Shown here: positions 49,801-62,092 of the stretch, piece by piece
How the letters are laid out: the number at the start of each line of letters is the position of its first letter
Numbering within the stretch: position 1 is the first letter of the stretch
NCBI RefSeq assembly: GCF_964355755.1
Contig: NC_092673.1
Location: 5,273,001 to 5,337,000 of the forward strand
From: Antedon mediterranea
Taxonomy: Eukaryota > Echinodermata > Crinoidea > Comatulida > Antedonidae
Direction of reading: 5' to 3'
Length of the DNA: 64,000 nucleotides
Made by a program: the position numbers and the translations under genes
The notes under the pieces: model-generated
Told to the model about the DNA's origin: nothing
The model's input: the letters and a program-made list of their open reading frames with translations, nothing else
Databases searched by the model: none

Positions 49801-52800
49801 TAAATAAACAAATTTAAACAGAATAATCTTTAATCCAAGGAGACCTTTCCTTTTATCATTCCGCCTTGACCAATTTTCTAGTTTTCTTTTCCCACCAAAT
49901 CGAAGTCTTCATATTTCCATGGCACTTTCCAGTTCATTGGTCTTCTGTGCAAGACACAAGAAGTGACAGAAGCTAGAGTCATCCTTTCCGTGCATGCACA
50001 CATATTTCCGTTGTGACTTCCCAGTGGGATTTACAATTTAAGAACATGAAAAAAATAAGGGTTGAGTCACAAAGAGTTTACAAATTTAATTTTCTTTTAT
50101 TTAAATCTATTTTCCTTAAACTTACTATTCCAAATGCTGTGATATTGAGGATATCATTTTAAAGGTTTATTTTTAATGTTAGTTTATTCAAACGCTACAT
50201 CTGACTGGATAAAGGAAATAATGTTAAATGTCACATGAAAGAAATGTCAACAGTAATAACATTAATAAGACTGAAAGATATTGACACATGCCATCGTTGT
50301 TTTCATCAACCGACTCCCAAGGAATGCTGGGATATCAACAGGACCAAACGACTAGCGTGCAGCCTTTTTAACTGGATACGCGCTGTGATTATGAAGTTCG
50401 GTATCAAGTTGCAAGGACATCAGGTGTAACGGATCAGGTGCAATTTTGTTCACGCTTGACTGAACACGGGGCTGTGAAACAATCAAGGCTGTGACCATGA
50501 TGAGCTGGCCCAATTACATTAACTAGTTGGTACTGCTATGAAATTACAGCTGACACAATGAGAACAGTAACACAATTAAATTGATGCTTTTAATGAGTCT
50601 ACTATGATTTTCAGTCAGTGTATGACATTTACAATTGTTCGTCGTTCCATTTGTTGGATAGCTTAAGTCAATATTCCCATTAGGAACTGAAACAAAGACT
50701 AGAACTAATTCCTTCATGTATCTGGTAATAATTAGTAGGCCTAAGTATTAAAAAAAAAGAAAATGCATAGTTACGAATGAATTACCACAAATCACTGTCT
50801 GCATACATGGAAATCAGTTTTAAGTCTTTCAAAGTGGACTTGTTTTTGTCGATAAAAGCAAATCCAAGAATTAGAGAAAGGGATATTAACCCCAAGACAC
50901 GACTCCACTATCGTCAACTCTTATTATTATTAGTGGGGTTTTTTTTTCAAACAACAAACGATAAGCATGCTTAGTACATTTCTCGAAATTAGTCAATACT
51001 GCCTGGTCAATATAATATCAATATCATTAAACTTGAATAAAATAATTTGAATAAACAGGTGTAAATTGAACTAGACAATAACCAGCTTCATACAATATTC
51101 TAATAATAAAATCAAGTCCATGCTTCCTACAACCTTCCTACAGGATACCTACACAAATGTGTTATTCCATACGGAATATGGATAGTCATACTATTACTAA
51201 TAATTTCATTGTTCTTTATTCATAAAATGATTTACAAAATTATATTTGCACAATAATGGAAATGTAAATTAACATTTTTTTTTAGATCAGTGCAATATCT
51301 GTATAATAGTTAATATTCTGTATAAATGCGAAATTGAAAGATGATCCCTAAAATAAAATGTTATGCTCAATATTGACTGCTAACGTTATAGATTTTTTCT
51401 ACTATATACTCAATTAATATTAATAATAATCTTTTTCAATTTAATAAACAATATAAAATTTGTTGTACAAACAAAATATTTATTTTATAGTACGTAAAAT
51501 CAAATAAACATTAAAATATAAATAAGTAATAATATAAATGATATTTTGAATGCAAGACTAGTATTGTATTATGTAATTACTGTACAAGACAACGACATAA
51601 ATATCACATGAAACATACTGACTGTATAGAATAAGTGTAAATTCATTGTTGTTGAATAGGAAATTTTAAAGTAATTAAACAGAATAATCAAGATGCACTG
51701 CACTGAAATAAAATTAAGGAGCGTACCAAAAAGTGAATAAAAATAGTCTTTCAGAAGCCGACAGGAAAAAGGACCTCGTCAGATTGTCTACATTATAGGG
51801 GTAGATAATCAGTCTTTCAAATATACGGTTTAGAATAGTACTCTGTTATGGTAGATAGTAGGGTGATAGCTAATCAATATCGGTGACCTTGACCTTAAAA
51901 AATAATCTCACTATCTTAAATAAATCATAAACCACACCACAAGGTGTCATTCTAAGTAAACATGTTATTTGAATTACAAATAATAGTTTGAACTGTATGG
52001 ATCTTTAGCAAATGTCATCATTATTAATTGTATAGCAAAGTATTACACAGAAAGTGTATGTGAATATACCAAATGTAAAATTAGCTAAATAATACAGTAT
52101 CTATGTCAACTATAACTCTGTGTATTAAAAGAGTATTGCTACCAAATATGCCGATTATTTGGTATTGGGAAAGGAGAAAGGTAAATAAATGGCATTTTTT
52201 TCTTCTGCATTGCGCCAAATAAACTAGTTATTTCCAAAATATAACTTTTTGACAGACCGCAGTTCTGCTGAATTTGTGCTCTCAAATAACCGTTTAAATT
52301 AGTGGTTGGTCGTAACAAATGTTAAAATAATAAAATTACCCAAAATGCAATACAAGCAGCCGGGTTAATCAAACAACTGTTATTTTGCATTGCAACTAAA
52401 AGTTGTACATTGATTTAAATGGTGTTCTAACTGGGTGTTTTAAACAGTTATTTTCACACGCTGTTATTTTAACACGCTGCTATTGAATTGAACTAGTTAT
52501 TCAAAATTTGTCTTGTTTCTGATGCCAAGAAATTGGTTACACACAATTATTAGGTTTTTTTGCAGAAACAGACCTACTACAGAAAAGGCTGACCTATGTG
52601 AAGGGATGTGAAAATGACTTCTAACCTGCAAATTTAACTACACAAAAAAGGTTTACAAAACTCTCACATGTACCAGAAAACCTGACTGCTAAATTTATAT
52701 TCCTATCCCTAGATAAAATCTTGTTTAAAACTATAAATGCACATAAAACCATGTAAATATGATGACTAACCAAAACACACTAAAATTTAATTTAATAATA

Positions 52801-53653
52801 ATAATAATATTATTTTCATAGGCAAAAATTAAGTTATGAAATACCTTGGTTAGGAATGAATGAATTATTGACTGAAATAATATAATCTCATCTACCTTGA
52901 CTTTGCACAGTATTTAAAAATGTTGCTGGTATAGACAATTATATTCTGTTTATTTTATAAACAATTCAGCTTTATAATAATAGCTATCATTCAATAGTAC
53001 TTAAAATATCTTGAATAATTATTAATCAATTTGTTTCCTTTAAATTGTAAATTTATTTATAAATTCCCACTTTATTTTTATTTTAAAGTACAAATGAGAA
53101 AAATTAGTTCAAAGTTTAAATACTATTTATCTTATTATCATATTAGTTGTTATTCAAATTTATGCATACAATACAATAACTAACATACTTGTTCAGCCTC
53201 AATGTTTACTTCCATACAACACACATCTGTGCAATTTTTTCAGATGGTCCCTAATCAGCCATTCAAGCAAAGATTTTAGATTAGAAGCTAGTACAATAAG
53301 AAGTTTATTTATATATACAAAGTGCCCTCGCTATTATAAAGAACTAATATGAATGCTATTAGCAAACGCAAACTACCAACAGGTTGATAATAGAAGCATG
53401 TAGTGCCATAGTAATTTGCATTTTATATTAATCTATTGTTGCACTCGTGCACTCAACATAGTCATTAATCCATTGGAAGTATGAAGTGAAAAATACATAT
53501 TTCGGTTAAAAAGTAAGAACACAATTGAAACTGCAAAAAATGCAAATTTACCAACAAAAAATGAATGTACATGTGTAATAGAAATTTAAATTCATTAAGT
53601 AATAATTAGTATATCAAAAGTTCTTGGAGAACAATGTTTTTGAGTTAACTAAG
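49801..53653. other. Intronic or flanking spacer
   Basis: No gene, RNA or structured repeat supported. Bases 51200-53160 are particularly AT-rich. Confidence 0.5.
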
Positions 53654-54010
53654 CGTTATAATATAGTGCAAATTGTAATCTTGCAATTATACTATATTAT
53701 ATAACACCTATATAAATTCCTGTCATTTGATTGGACGAATGTGGGTCACATGGCGTGCAATAGTACGCACTATTCAATGATCGTTAAATAGTACTTTTTG
53801 AAACATTTTTGTGTACGAAAAAAAAACGTCTAGATGTTATATAAAACAAATAATGAATGTTTTGTATTCGTGTAATGGTACAAATAATGGCACTTGGCGA
53901 ATGATGAAAGGTTATATCAACTCGGCTTTGCCTCGTTGATATAACCTTTCATCATTCACCTCGTGCCATTATTTGTACCATTGCACTCATAAACATTCAT
54001 TATTTGTATA
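53654..54010. mobile_element. Foldback-type element with long hairpin
   Basis: Bases 53846-54008 form an imperfect palindrome of about 80-bp arms: ACAAATAATGAATGTTT, AATGGTACAAATAATGGCAC and GAATGATGAAAGGTTATATC, each followed later by its complement. The centre is AACTCGGCTTTGCCTCGTT. The left flank (53654-53707) has another inverted repeat of TATAATATAGTGCAA. The block TTTGATTGGACGAATGTGGG then TCACATGGCGTGCAATAGT lies between them. It is likely a non-autonomous inverted-repeat transposon; superfamily not recognised. Confidence 0.7.
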
Positions 54011-54354
54011 CTATACTACTATACTAGATATTCAAATTATGGATATATTATTAGTGAACTATATCAAATGAGGTTTCACCTTATGAGATGTACCTATCTG
54101 TATTCTACTGAATATAAAAATATACTATATTTATAACTTTATTCACAATCTCAGATAATACAAAGTACATGCAAAATTAATTGAGGTTGTGAACGGGGTT
54201 AAGCTGTAAGCTAATGCTTTAGACGCAAAGCCCCTTAAAACGAGAAAAAAAAAAAACAAAACAAACAAAATTGAAATTGAAACTGAAATAGATAAATAAT
54301 TAAAAAAATAAATAAATAAAAACAGTGTTTTTGCAGGTTTTTTGCAATATCTTA

Positions 54355-54485
54355 AGCTCTGTCTACACTATCAAACTTTATGTGACAACAAAATGTGATG
54401 TGTTCATATACTGTATGGACATGATGATGTCATATCACTACCATATTTAGGCACATCACACATTTTTTTTTTTTATTTGATAGTA
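54355..54485. mobile_element. Family-1 MITE, copy 11
   Basis: Left end AGCTCTGTCTACACTATC after TTA. One internal unit. The right arm is shortened (TTTTTTTATTTGATAGTATA) and its terminal bases are lost. Confidence 0.85.
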
Positions 54486-55102
54486 TATTACATAATTATC
54501 CACCAGTATCTTTATCATCAAGGTCAGGACTGACAAGCTCTCTTATTTACAAATCCTATCATAAAAATTAATTAAATTTAATAATTCATAAGCTGTACTT
54601 TGTACATAAAATGAACAAAATACTATTATTACATAATATTGTTTCATATTTTAGAAATCTGTATGATAATTTTACTTTTTTATAGTTAAACAATTGTACA
54701 GTATATAGGCACACCTTCTGGATGGTAGAGCTACAGCATCCTTGTAGCGTGTACCTCATTAGCTAATGACCAAGACTTAAGTACAGGTGAATACGGTAAT
54801 AGGTTCATAGTACTGTTATGATTAATTTGCAGTAAATGCATTGCATTATATTTGATTAGAGTACAGTACCACTTCTGTATCAATATTGTTGATTATAGTT
54901 TTGATAGAGTACACTAAATATATCTAAACTTACTACTGTAGGTCATGACTCCAACTCTTTACTCAGGTTAAAAGAGGGACATTTTTGTGAATACCTGACC
55001 GTGACGGTTGTGAGGGAGACTGAAGCTTCACATACTCCAGGACCAATATTTTACAGGCGTTTCAGAATTACATCAGAATGGCATTTCAGAAAGGCATTCT
55101 TA

Positions 55103-55720
55103 AGGCCAATTTACACAGACGAGCGGTAACGGTAAGCGGTAAGTTGAGCGGAAAACGCAAAAATAGAATCTATGTTATTTCTTATGACCATTTACACAGA
55201 ACGCAGAGCAGACGAGCGGAAATCCGCTCAGGATCGAAACAGATTCGATTTTGTGAAAATACCGCGTAGTAATTATGGATTCGGGCCAACCAACGACATA
55301 ATTGAAATGACGTCATCTGTCAACAACTTTTTTTTTGCGTCCGTCCAGTCAAAGACGACAATAAATACGAGTGCCGTAGTAGTAGGCTTAGCCTAGTTTT
55401 GCAAATTCTTTTTATTCAGAAATACAAACACCTACGACGTGAATAATTGTTCGTATAAGGATAATGAAAAGAAAATATACATTTTAGTACATTATTAGGC
55501 AACAAGTCCCTTTAAAACTTAGGTCTGTGTGTGCTAGGCCTACTGACAGTCACATCCAGGCCAGCAGTGACTGTAACATGCATTAGCCTCGAGGCCTACA
55601 TGCACCTACTTTCCACCACTCCGTTCGCGAACTCCGTTCGCTGTGTAAATTGGAAAAGCCACGCGGTTTTTCGCTTACAATTACCGCTTACCGTTACCGC
55701 TCGTCTGGGTAAATTGGCCT
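55103..55720. mobile_element. PIF/Harbinger-like element, 618 bp, 40-bp inverted ends
   Basis: Left end (55103-55142) starts AGGCCAATTTACACAGACGA and continues GCGGTAACGGTAAGCGGTAA. The right end (55681-55720) is its reverse complement with one mismatch. TTA flanks both sides (55100-55102, 55721-55723), the usual duplication of PIF/Harbinger elements. Inside are further TTTACACAG and GACGAGCGGAAATCCGCTC blocks. No transposase; the open frames at 55078-55269, 55172-55396 and 55531-55743 are chance frames in the element. The high end identity suggests a young insertion. Confidence 0.9.
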
Positions 55721-55767
55721 TTAGGCTTAAAATCACAAGCTGAGCTACCTATCAGTTTAACAAAAAA

Positions 55768-55812
55768 ATCACATTTTTTTGTCACATGAAGTTTGATAGT
55801 GTAGACAGAGCT
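55768..55812. mobile_element. Family-1 MITE, copy 12, right end only
   Basis: ATCACATTTTTTTGTCACAT then GAAGTTTGATAGTGTAGAC and AGAGCT. It lies 48 bp beyond the Harbinger-like element. Confidence 0.85.
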
Positions 55813-55815
55813 TTT

Positions 55816-56774
55816 AAGGCATTAAGCTTTTCATTATAACATTATTTAACAGATTTAATATAATAAACATCATTAATTTATTATATCTTATGCATAGGGG
55901 TACTGTAGATTATTTACATAAATCTAAAACTTGTCTACTTATCGACACTTGACATTTTATTCGGCGCTATACAGCAGAAACAGATCCTTATTCATTATTT
56001 TAACAGGAATAAAAAATTTTTGCTGCGGTTTGAAAGTAAACTACAACATCCTTGGGAAACAGCAATTGAAACAAAGGCACTTCCTAATCCAAGACATTCA
56101 ACCTATCAAAGTATGGCTTGCAAAAGAACTAGTGTAGGGAAAAGAAAGACAGGGAAAAGAAAGAATGTTAAAGGGAAGGATGGGCATTTTTAACATTTTA
56201 AAAAGGAAAATGATTGAAATTGATGTTCATTTTCATTCAGTTAACTTGGTATGATGATTTTATACTTATAACATCTTGTTCATCTGAAGGTTCTTTGCAT
56301 TAAATATAATAATGGATAATAATGGATTAATCTAGTACTATATCATCAGTAACAACCTACAAACATATCACCTAAATTGCGGATATAATTTCAACTGGGA
56401 GAGGAAGATGGTGTGAAAATGAGAGGATTTTCTTTCCTTGAAAAAAATGTATTTAAATTAAATTTCCGATCCAAAAACAAATTATAGATTAAAATATTTT
56501 TTCATCAAAATTTGAATTTAAATTGCATAATCTGGCAGAAAGCAATATCATGCAGTTATTTAATGCATTTTTTAAGGTAAACGCTGCATTTCTTATTCAT
56601 AAATCGACAATGTGTCAATATTTTTTTTTCAAGAATGATGCTGGCCTGGTAGTTTAGTCGTAGAAATCATTTGTTATACAAAAATATGAATACAGTAGAA
56701 CACAAATTAGGGACACCTTCAGGACCCTACAAACGCCTTAATATGGGTGTCTCAATTGATTGATTGAGATTTAT
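55816..56774. other. Intronic or flanking spacer
   Basis: No gene or structured element supported. Confidence 0.5.
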
Positions 56775-57071
56775 ATTTATACTGGGTAACCTCTTCAGTC
56801 AAAGACTGGTCTCCCAGAGGGCCCAGTTGGTGATCAGTGGCTGTGATGTACTAATACACCGGGATAACCCCCTACTCGTCTCGAAAGATGTACTAGGTTC
56901 TTTAAAGTGCACACGAGCAAGTTGTGTACACTGGACCTACAGTTTATAGTCCTTATCCAAGAAGACTCGTTCTACCACCAGAACCATGGAGTGAGTGAGC
57001 CTCGAACCCCTACCGATGTTATGGCTACGTAATTACGGCTCCACTGTCTTAACCGCTCGGCCACTCACTCA
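56775..57071 (-). mobile_element. tRNA-Leu/Ser-like SINE, minus copy
   Basis: On the minus strand the head GAGTGAGTGGCCGAGCGGTT then AAGACAGTGGAGCCG has a strong A box. GGGGTTCGAGGCTCACTCAC is the B box region and closes a near-perfect acceptor stem with the 5' GAGTGAGTG. The body continues TCCATGGTTCTGGTGGTAGA to CTGGGAGACCAGTC. A stray plus-strand open frame at 56764-56949 lies within it. Confidence 0.9.
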
Positions 57072-57288
57072 AGAATATGGGTGTCCCAAAAGAGGGGTTT
57101 CCCAAAAGAGGGGTTACTAACATCTTATTGTAGTTGTACACAAAATTCAAATATAGTAATTACCAGGTCAGCACATAAAATGAGTTAAATTAGATTCTAT
57201 ACTGTATGAACCTATAGTACTGTATACCGTGTAATGTAGTGGTAATAGGTATGAAGGCTTGTGAGCTGGATATTTAGAATATGTGGTA

Positions 57289-57304
57289 GGGGGGGGGGGG
57301 GGGG
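57289..57304. repeat. Poly-G run of 16
   Basis: Sixteen uninterrupted G bases, exceptional in this AT-rich window. Confidence 0.95.
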
Positions 57305-57381
57305 AACATTGACATGTGAATTGGTTTAGCTGTACTGTATATAGCTTTTGGTGGTTTATAAGACTGTCACTGTTTCGTTCT

Positions 57382-57523
57382 GACAATGCCCACTACAGAC
57401 GCAACACAAGGAAACGCGAGTTGACCAATCACAAGCAAGGGATTATTTGAACTGTCGCTTGTCATTGGTCACATTTGAGTTGTGTTTATGTCCTTGCGTT
57501 GGGAACCAAGTGGGAACCAAGCT
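57382..57523. mobile_element. Family-2 MITE, PIF/Harbinger-like, copy 3
   Basis: Right end GTGGGAACCAAGCT before TTA, with GGGAACCAAG doubled. The left end keeps only CCCACTACAG. The inside has TTGACCAATCACAAGC and TGTCATTGGTCACA. Confidence 0.78.
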
Positions 57524-57526
57524 TTA

Positions 57527-58130
57527 CTTAAAATGCAGTATGTTACCATACGTTGTTAAGTCTGAACATAGAATATCATTTAAGTAGCATTAAGGCATCG
57601 CAAAGTCATTCTACAGCATTAGTCAGCATACACAAATTATTTTACCATGAGTTACGAGTGCCTGAAAATGACATTACAGGCGACTTACAGTCTCTATGAA
57701 AATTACAAGGGATATCCTACAAAAATGTTAATTTTTAACAACATATTTTAAACTCGCAGATTATTGATGCAATACAGTTTATTTTTATTTTTCCATAAAT
57801 TATTTAAGGCCTTGCGGTGAACCTCACAACTCCATAGTCTAACTGTTATTAATCAAATGCTAATTAAATGGTAAGAATATGGTATTCTTATTAGTAATTT
57901 AGGCCCATATTTTGTTTTCAAGGTTGCCAAGCTAACCCTAGGCCATAGCATTATTTCCTGCACACAGAATGTCATTTCCTCGCCACAGTCTGAATATTAA
58001 TTCAATTTCACTCGGATTAAAAGCTACAAACGTGACAGCTTTTAAACAAACAACTAAGCCAGCTAATTTGATTTATTTTTCATACTCAGAGTCATAACAA
58101 AATATGAAAATACATTACTAGACAAAACAC
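57527..58130. other. Intronic or flanking spacer
   Basis: No gene or structured repeat supported. Confidence 0.5.
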
Positions 58131-58550
58131 ATATTTTCAATCATTCGAATAAGAATTTGTTTGTAACTAGTACAGTATAAGACTTTAGCAAAGTCCCATC
58201 ACACTATGCTGTACATTCTAAATATTAAAATGTTATCAAAAGTCAAATTGATATCTGTATTTTGATTAATAAACAATATCAGATAATAACACATTTTCAA
58301 TCATTCGAATAAGAATAAGAAGGCTTAATATATAATATCGACAGTATAAGACTTATTATATAATATCTATAAGACTTAAGTCTGTACTACTAGCCCCACC
58401 TACAAAATGAAGCCAGGCCAGTGACAAATGACAATGTGACAAATTAGCAACTGTCCCATCACACTATGCTGTACATTCTAAATGTTACCAAACGTCATGT
58501 ATAAATTGATATCTGTATTTTTATTAATAAACAATATCAGATAATTTAGT
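58131..58550. repeat. Diverged segmental tandem duplication
   Basis: CATCACACTATGCTGTACAT, TTGATATCTGTATTTT and AACAATATCAGATAAT occur in the same order at 58198-58286 and 58448-58543. TTTTCAATCATTCGAATAAG also occurs twice, at 58133 and 58293. The second unit carries about 80 bp of extra sequence. Confidence 0.85.
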
Positions 58551-58849
58551 AATTAATATTTGCATATAAATTTTACAATATAAAATAGTTAGACTTTGCA
58601 AAAATCAATTTGCATAACTTAAAAATCTAGCATCAGATTGGTGATCATTGTAATATTTGTTGGGGTTTGCTCAAATCTTTTTCAAATCAATACAGAGGTG
58701 GTCTAACTTTCACAACAATGAAATATTAGGTAAATAATAGCAAGTGATCAATCCATCCATAAAAACTAAGACGTAGGATTAAGTAAGCAAGCAAGGAAAT
58801 TCTTATATTTAGGAAACTAACGCATAAATTGAGTAAATTCTAATCAAAC

Positions 58850-59180
58850 GAGCTCTATTGGCTGAAAATGGCAAATTCCAATTTGCCAGTGCCCCTGAGG
58901 ATGTGACAATGACGTAGCCACCATACGGAGCTATAAGGAAGATTTACTGAAATCGGGGCCGCTTGCAATGACCTGACTAGTCAATTGCAATATTGCACAT
59001 TGAATTTATTTTACTGCTGCGTATTTATCATGCATTACGGTATAAAATAATAGTAGCGATTAGTGTGCTATATTGTGTACAAAATGTTTTCTCAAATACG
59101 ACGAAGGAAACGTTTGAAGTCGCATCATAACCAAGGGACTGAAACAGAAGATCCAACACGACAAAAATCAATTTGAAATT
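58850..59180 (+). promoter_or_regulatory. CpG-bearing promoter-like segment (speculative)
   Basis: It contains ATTGGCTG, a CRE-like TGACGTAG and several CpGs. A short open frame from the ATG at 59083 to a stop at 59176 begins MFSQIRRRKRLKSHHNQG. It stands out from its AT-rich surroundings. No gene is recognised and no splice donor is clear; it could be an unrecognised first exon or an old element. Confidence 0.25.
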
Positions 59181-61362
59181 GACAAGCGGCCTCGTTGTGT
59201 AAACAGAAACTCATTAAAATGATTACCAATTAAACTAGTTTAAGCCGTCGTTACATCAAAGAATAATTTCAAACCCGAATTTCACATAAAGTTTTATCTG
59301 GTTGTTTTAGATAGTCTGAAATTGAAATGTTTTTTGCATTTTTTCTCAACAATGTTTTTTTTTTATTTCTTTTTCTCTTAATTTCTGTTTCTTATGAATA
59401 ATTTAAATCATCTCATCCGACACAGAATATTTTCTTATTTCTGCATCTAATTTATTTACAGTTATTACTTATATTGTATTGCATAATGAACAACAAATAG
59501 TGGTCAACTGATAGCTAAGGGATCAAACTAGTTCTTGGCTAGGTTGTTTACAAACTGATTTCAGTCATTAGTTATCACTGTTCATAAGATACAGTAGTTT
59601 GAAATTTGTCTTTAAAATACTTATCGATCTAGTACCGTGTACAGTATTTGTTTTTGTTTTTTAACAAATACAGAATTAATGCCAACTTTATTCACATCAT
59701 ACATAAATAGTACAATATGTATGTGAAAAGGAGCCAAACAAGTGTTATTGTGTACAGTATGTATAATAAGCATGGAGAAACTTATTTCTCCATGGTATAA
59801 GAGTTTCCCACCTTCTAATTTAGGCTAAGTTTGAATGCAATACTGGTAAATCCATGGTTAAAGCAAATATTATCTAACCCCTAATTTCATAACCAATCCC
59901 CTTGTAATTACAACGATATCATAATTGAGAGACCTTGATTTTAAATGTTAAATTACAGTATATATATTTTTACCACATCATTATCATAAACATTAGTCAA
60001 AGCTTTGTCCTCCTCCTTCTCCATAGGGTATTCACAGATATGAAAAGCCTATAGCCTAGAGACAAGATAACAGACTATGATAATGTGTAGTCTATTCATT
60101 AATATCATTGTTTGGTATATCAAAGCATTTTTCCTCCATGATCAAAGCATGACTACAATGCTAAATTTATTTTCGCTTTATTGGTAATTACCTATATTGA
60201 TCCAAACGCCACTATAATCCAAGGCGACAAACCTAAATAATGTAGTTCTCATATTGGTCAATACTTTATAATAATAATACAATTGTAACACATGTGCATG
60301 GAAATATTGTACAATTCTGCAATCTACTTTTTAATATAATTTCTTTATAAAATAGTAATGTTTGGCTTATTATAAACAGTATCATCATAATTGGAAGTAC
60401 TGTAGTTACAAATGTTTACAGTTAGTTCTTACACTAGTAGTTAGTTGGAATTTATTTACAGAGTACAGTAGTCCTACATTATGTGCCAAGTAGCTAAACT
60501 TTACCATACAGTATTATTGTTACCTAAATTCCATTGTATTGTATTAAGTATAAATCTATGCGTGTTTAAATAACATTATGTAATTGTAAAAAGCATACTA
60601 AAAGTACAAGTCTGTCCATTACTCTTTTTTAATTAAAAAAAAATCTTGCTAGCATGACAACCGATGGTACACTCTTTTTATTTAGTTACCAAGTTGGTCG
60701 AAGAATTACTAAAATGTTAGGAAATACTCTAATCTCAGAATTAGATAATCTTTACCATATAAATAATAAAATATAAAGTTTGTGTGTTTTTTAATGCTTT
60801 ATTTTTATACAAAAATCTTGATTTTTTTCTCTCGTCCTTGACACATGATTGGATATTTTATATGGCCAAGAACATAAATTCTTCAGGGACTTTGGGAAGA
60901 AGAAAAATACATAAGGGAAAACTTGTATATAATGCTGTTTTGCAGACAAAGCCAATATTGCAATAGAAAAATCTGCTAATAATACATGATGTGAATGAAC
61001 TCTTCACCTTTTGCTTATACTAACAGTGTTTAGCCTAGGGTAAATCATGCTGTCTCAAGCACTACCATCAAGATTACCATTCCACATGCACTAAAAAGCC
61101 GACCAAAGTCAATTTTAAGGATAAATTTATTAAAGTGCTTTACATGCTGTTATAAAAGATTAAATTTAAGTCAAATAATGTTTTTTGATATATTTGATCA
61201 ATAATTCATTTAACTGAACTATTCAATGGCAATAATGTAAATTAAATATACATATGATGGCAAGCATTAATTAAATATTTAGGATAAAATGAAATCCATA
61301 GTAACTAAAATATATACTGTACTAGACCCTTTCACATTGAGTAAAACTCAAAGTAGTATATA
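59181..61362. other. Intronic or flanking spacer
   Basis: No gene supported. A short perfect hairpin (CATGGAGAAA, four bases, TTTCTCCATG) lies at 59771-59794. Confidence 0.5.
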
Positions 61363-62092
61363 GTATGTGTGTAGGGGTGCGTTTTATAGTACAAGTGTGG
61401 TGGTGTGTTTTGTTTTGTAGTACGTGTGTAGGGGTGCGTTTTGTAGTACAAGTGTGGTGGTGTGTTTTGTTTTGTAGTACGTGTGTAGGGGTGCGTTTTG
61501 TAGTACAAGTGTGGTGGTGTGTTTTGTTTTGTAGTACGTGTGTAGGGGTGCGTTTTGTAGTACAAGTGTGGTGGTGTGTTTTGTTTTGTAGTACGTGTGT
61601 AGGGGTGCATTTTGTAGTACAATTGTGGTGGTGTGTCTTGTTTTGTAGTATGTGTGTAGGGGTGCGTTTTGTAGTACAAGTGTGGTGGTGTGTTTTGTTT
61701 TGTAGTACGTGTGTAGGGGTGCGTTTTGTAGTACAAGTGTGGTGGTGTGTTTTGTTTTGTAGCATGCGTGTAGGGGTGCGTTTTGTTTGTAGTATTGGTG
61801 TGGGGCTTTGGTTTGTATTGTACTACGCGTGTGTGGGGGCGTTTTGTAGCATGTGTGTGTGTAGGGGTGCGTTTTATAGCATGTGTGTAGGGGTGCGTTT
61901 TGTAGTACGTGTGTAGGGGTGCGTTTTGTAGCACGTGTGTAGGGATGCGTTTTGTAGCACGTGTGTAGGGATGCGTTTTGTAGCACGTGTGTAGGGTGCG
62001 TTTTGTAGTATGTGTGTGGGGGTTTGTTTTGTATTGTAGTACGTGTGTGGGGTGCGTTTTATAGTACGTGTGTTGGTGGGGGTGTGTGTAAA
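61363..62092. repeat. 57-bp minisatellite decaying into 26-30-bp units
   Basis: Seven dimeric units of 57 bp (61363-61761) combine GTACGTGTGTAGGGGTGCG with GTACAAGTGTGGTGGTGTG and T-rich links. From 61762 on, irregular single units of the first half follow. Because 57 is divisible by three, five overlapping open frames on both strands persist with 19-residue periods (minus THHHTCTTKRTPTHVLQNK, plus CVGVRFVVQVWWCVLF). None has a splice or start context, and all are repeat artefacts. Confidence 0.95.

Noticed and set aside
53200-53245. Possible 40-base exon before GTATGT on the minus strand (CCMEVNIEAEQ)
   Set aside because: Poor pyrimidine tract and no similarity to KDM3.
60180-60250. Minus-strand 24-codon frame MRTTLFRFVALDYSGVWINI
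   Set aside because: Splice-like borders, but too short, unmatched to KDM3 and likely part of an old repeat.
61322-61986. Open frames of 147-200 codons on both strands (THHHTCTTKRTPTH, CVGVRFVVQ repeats)
   Set aside because: Artefacts of a 57-bp period divisible by three; several overlap on both strands.
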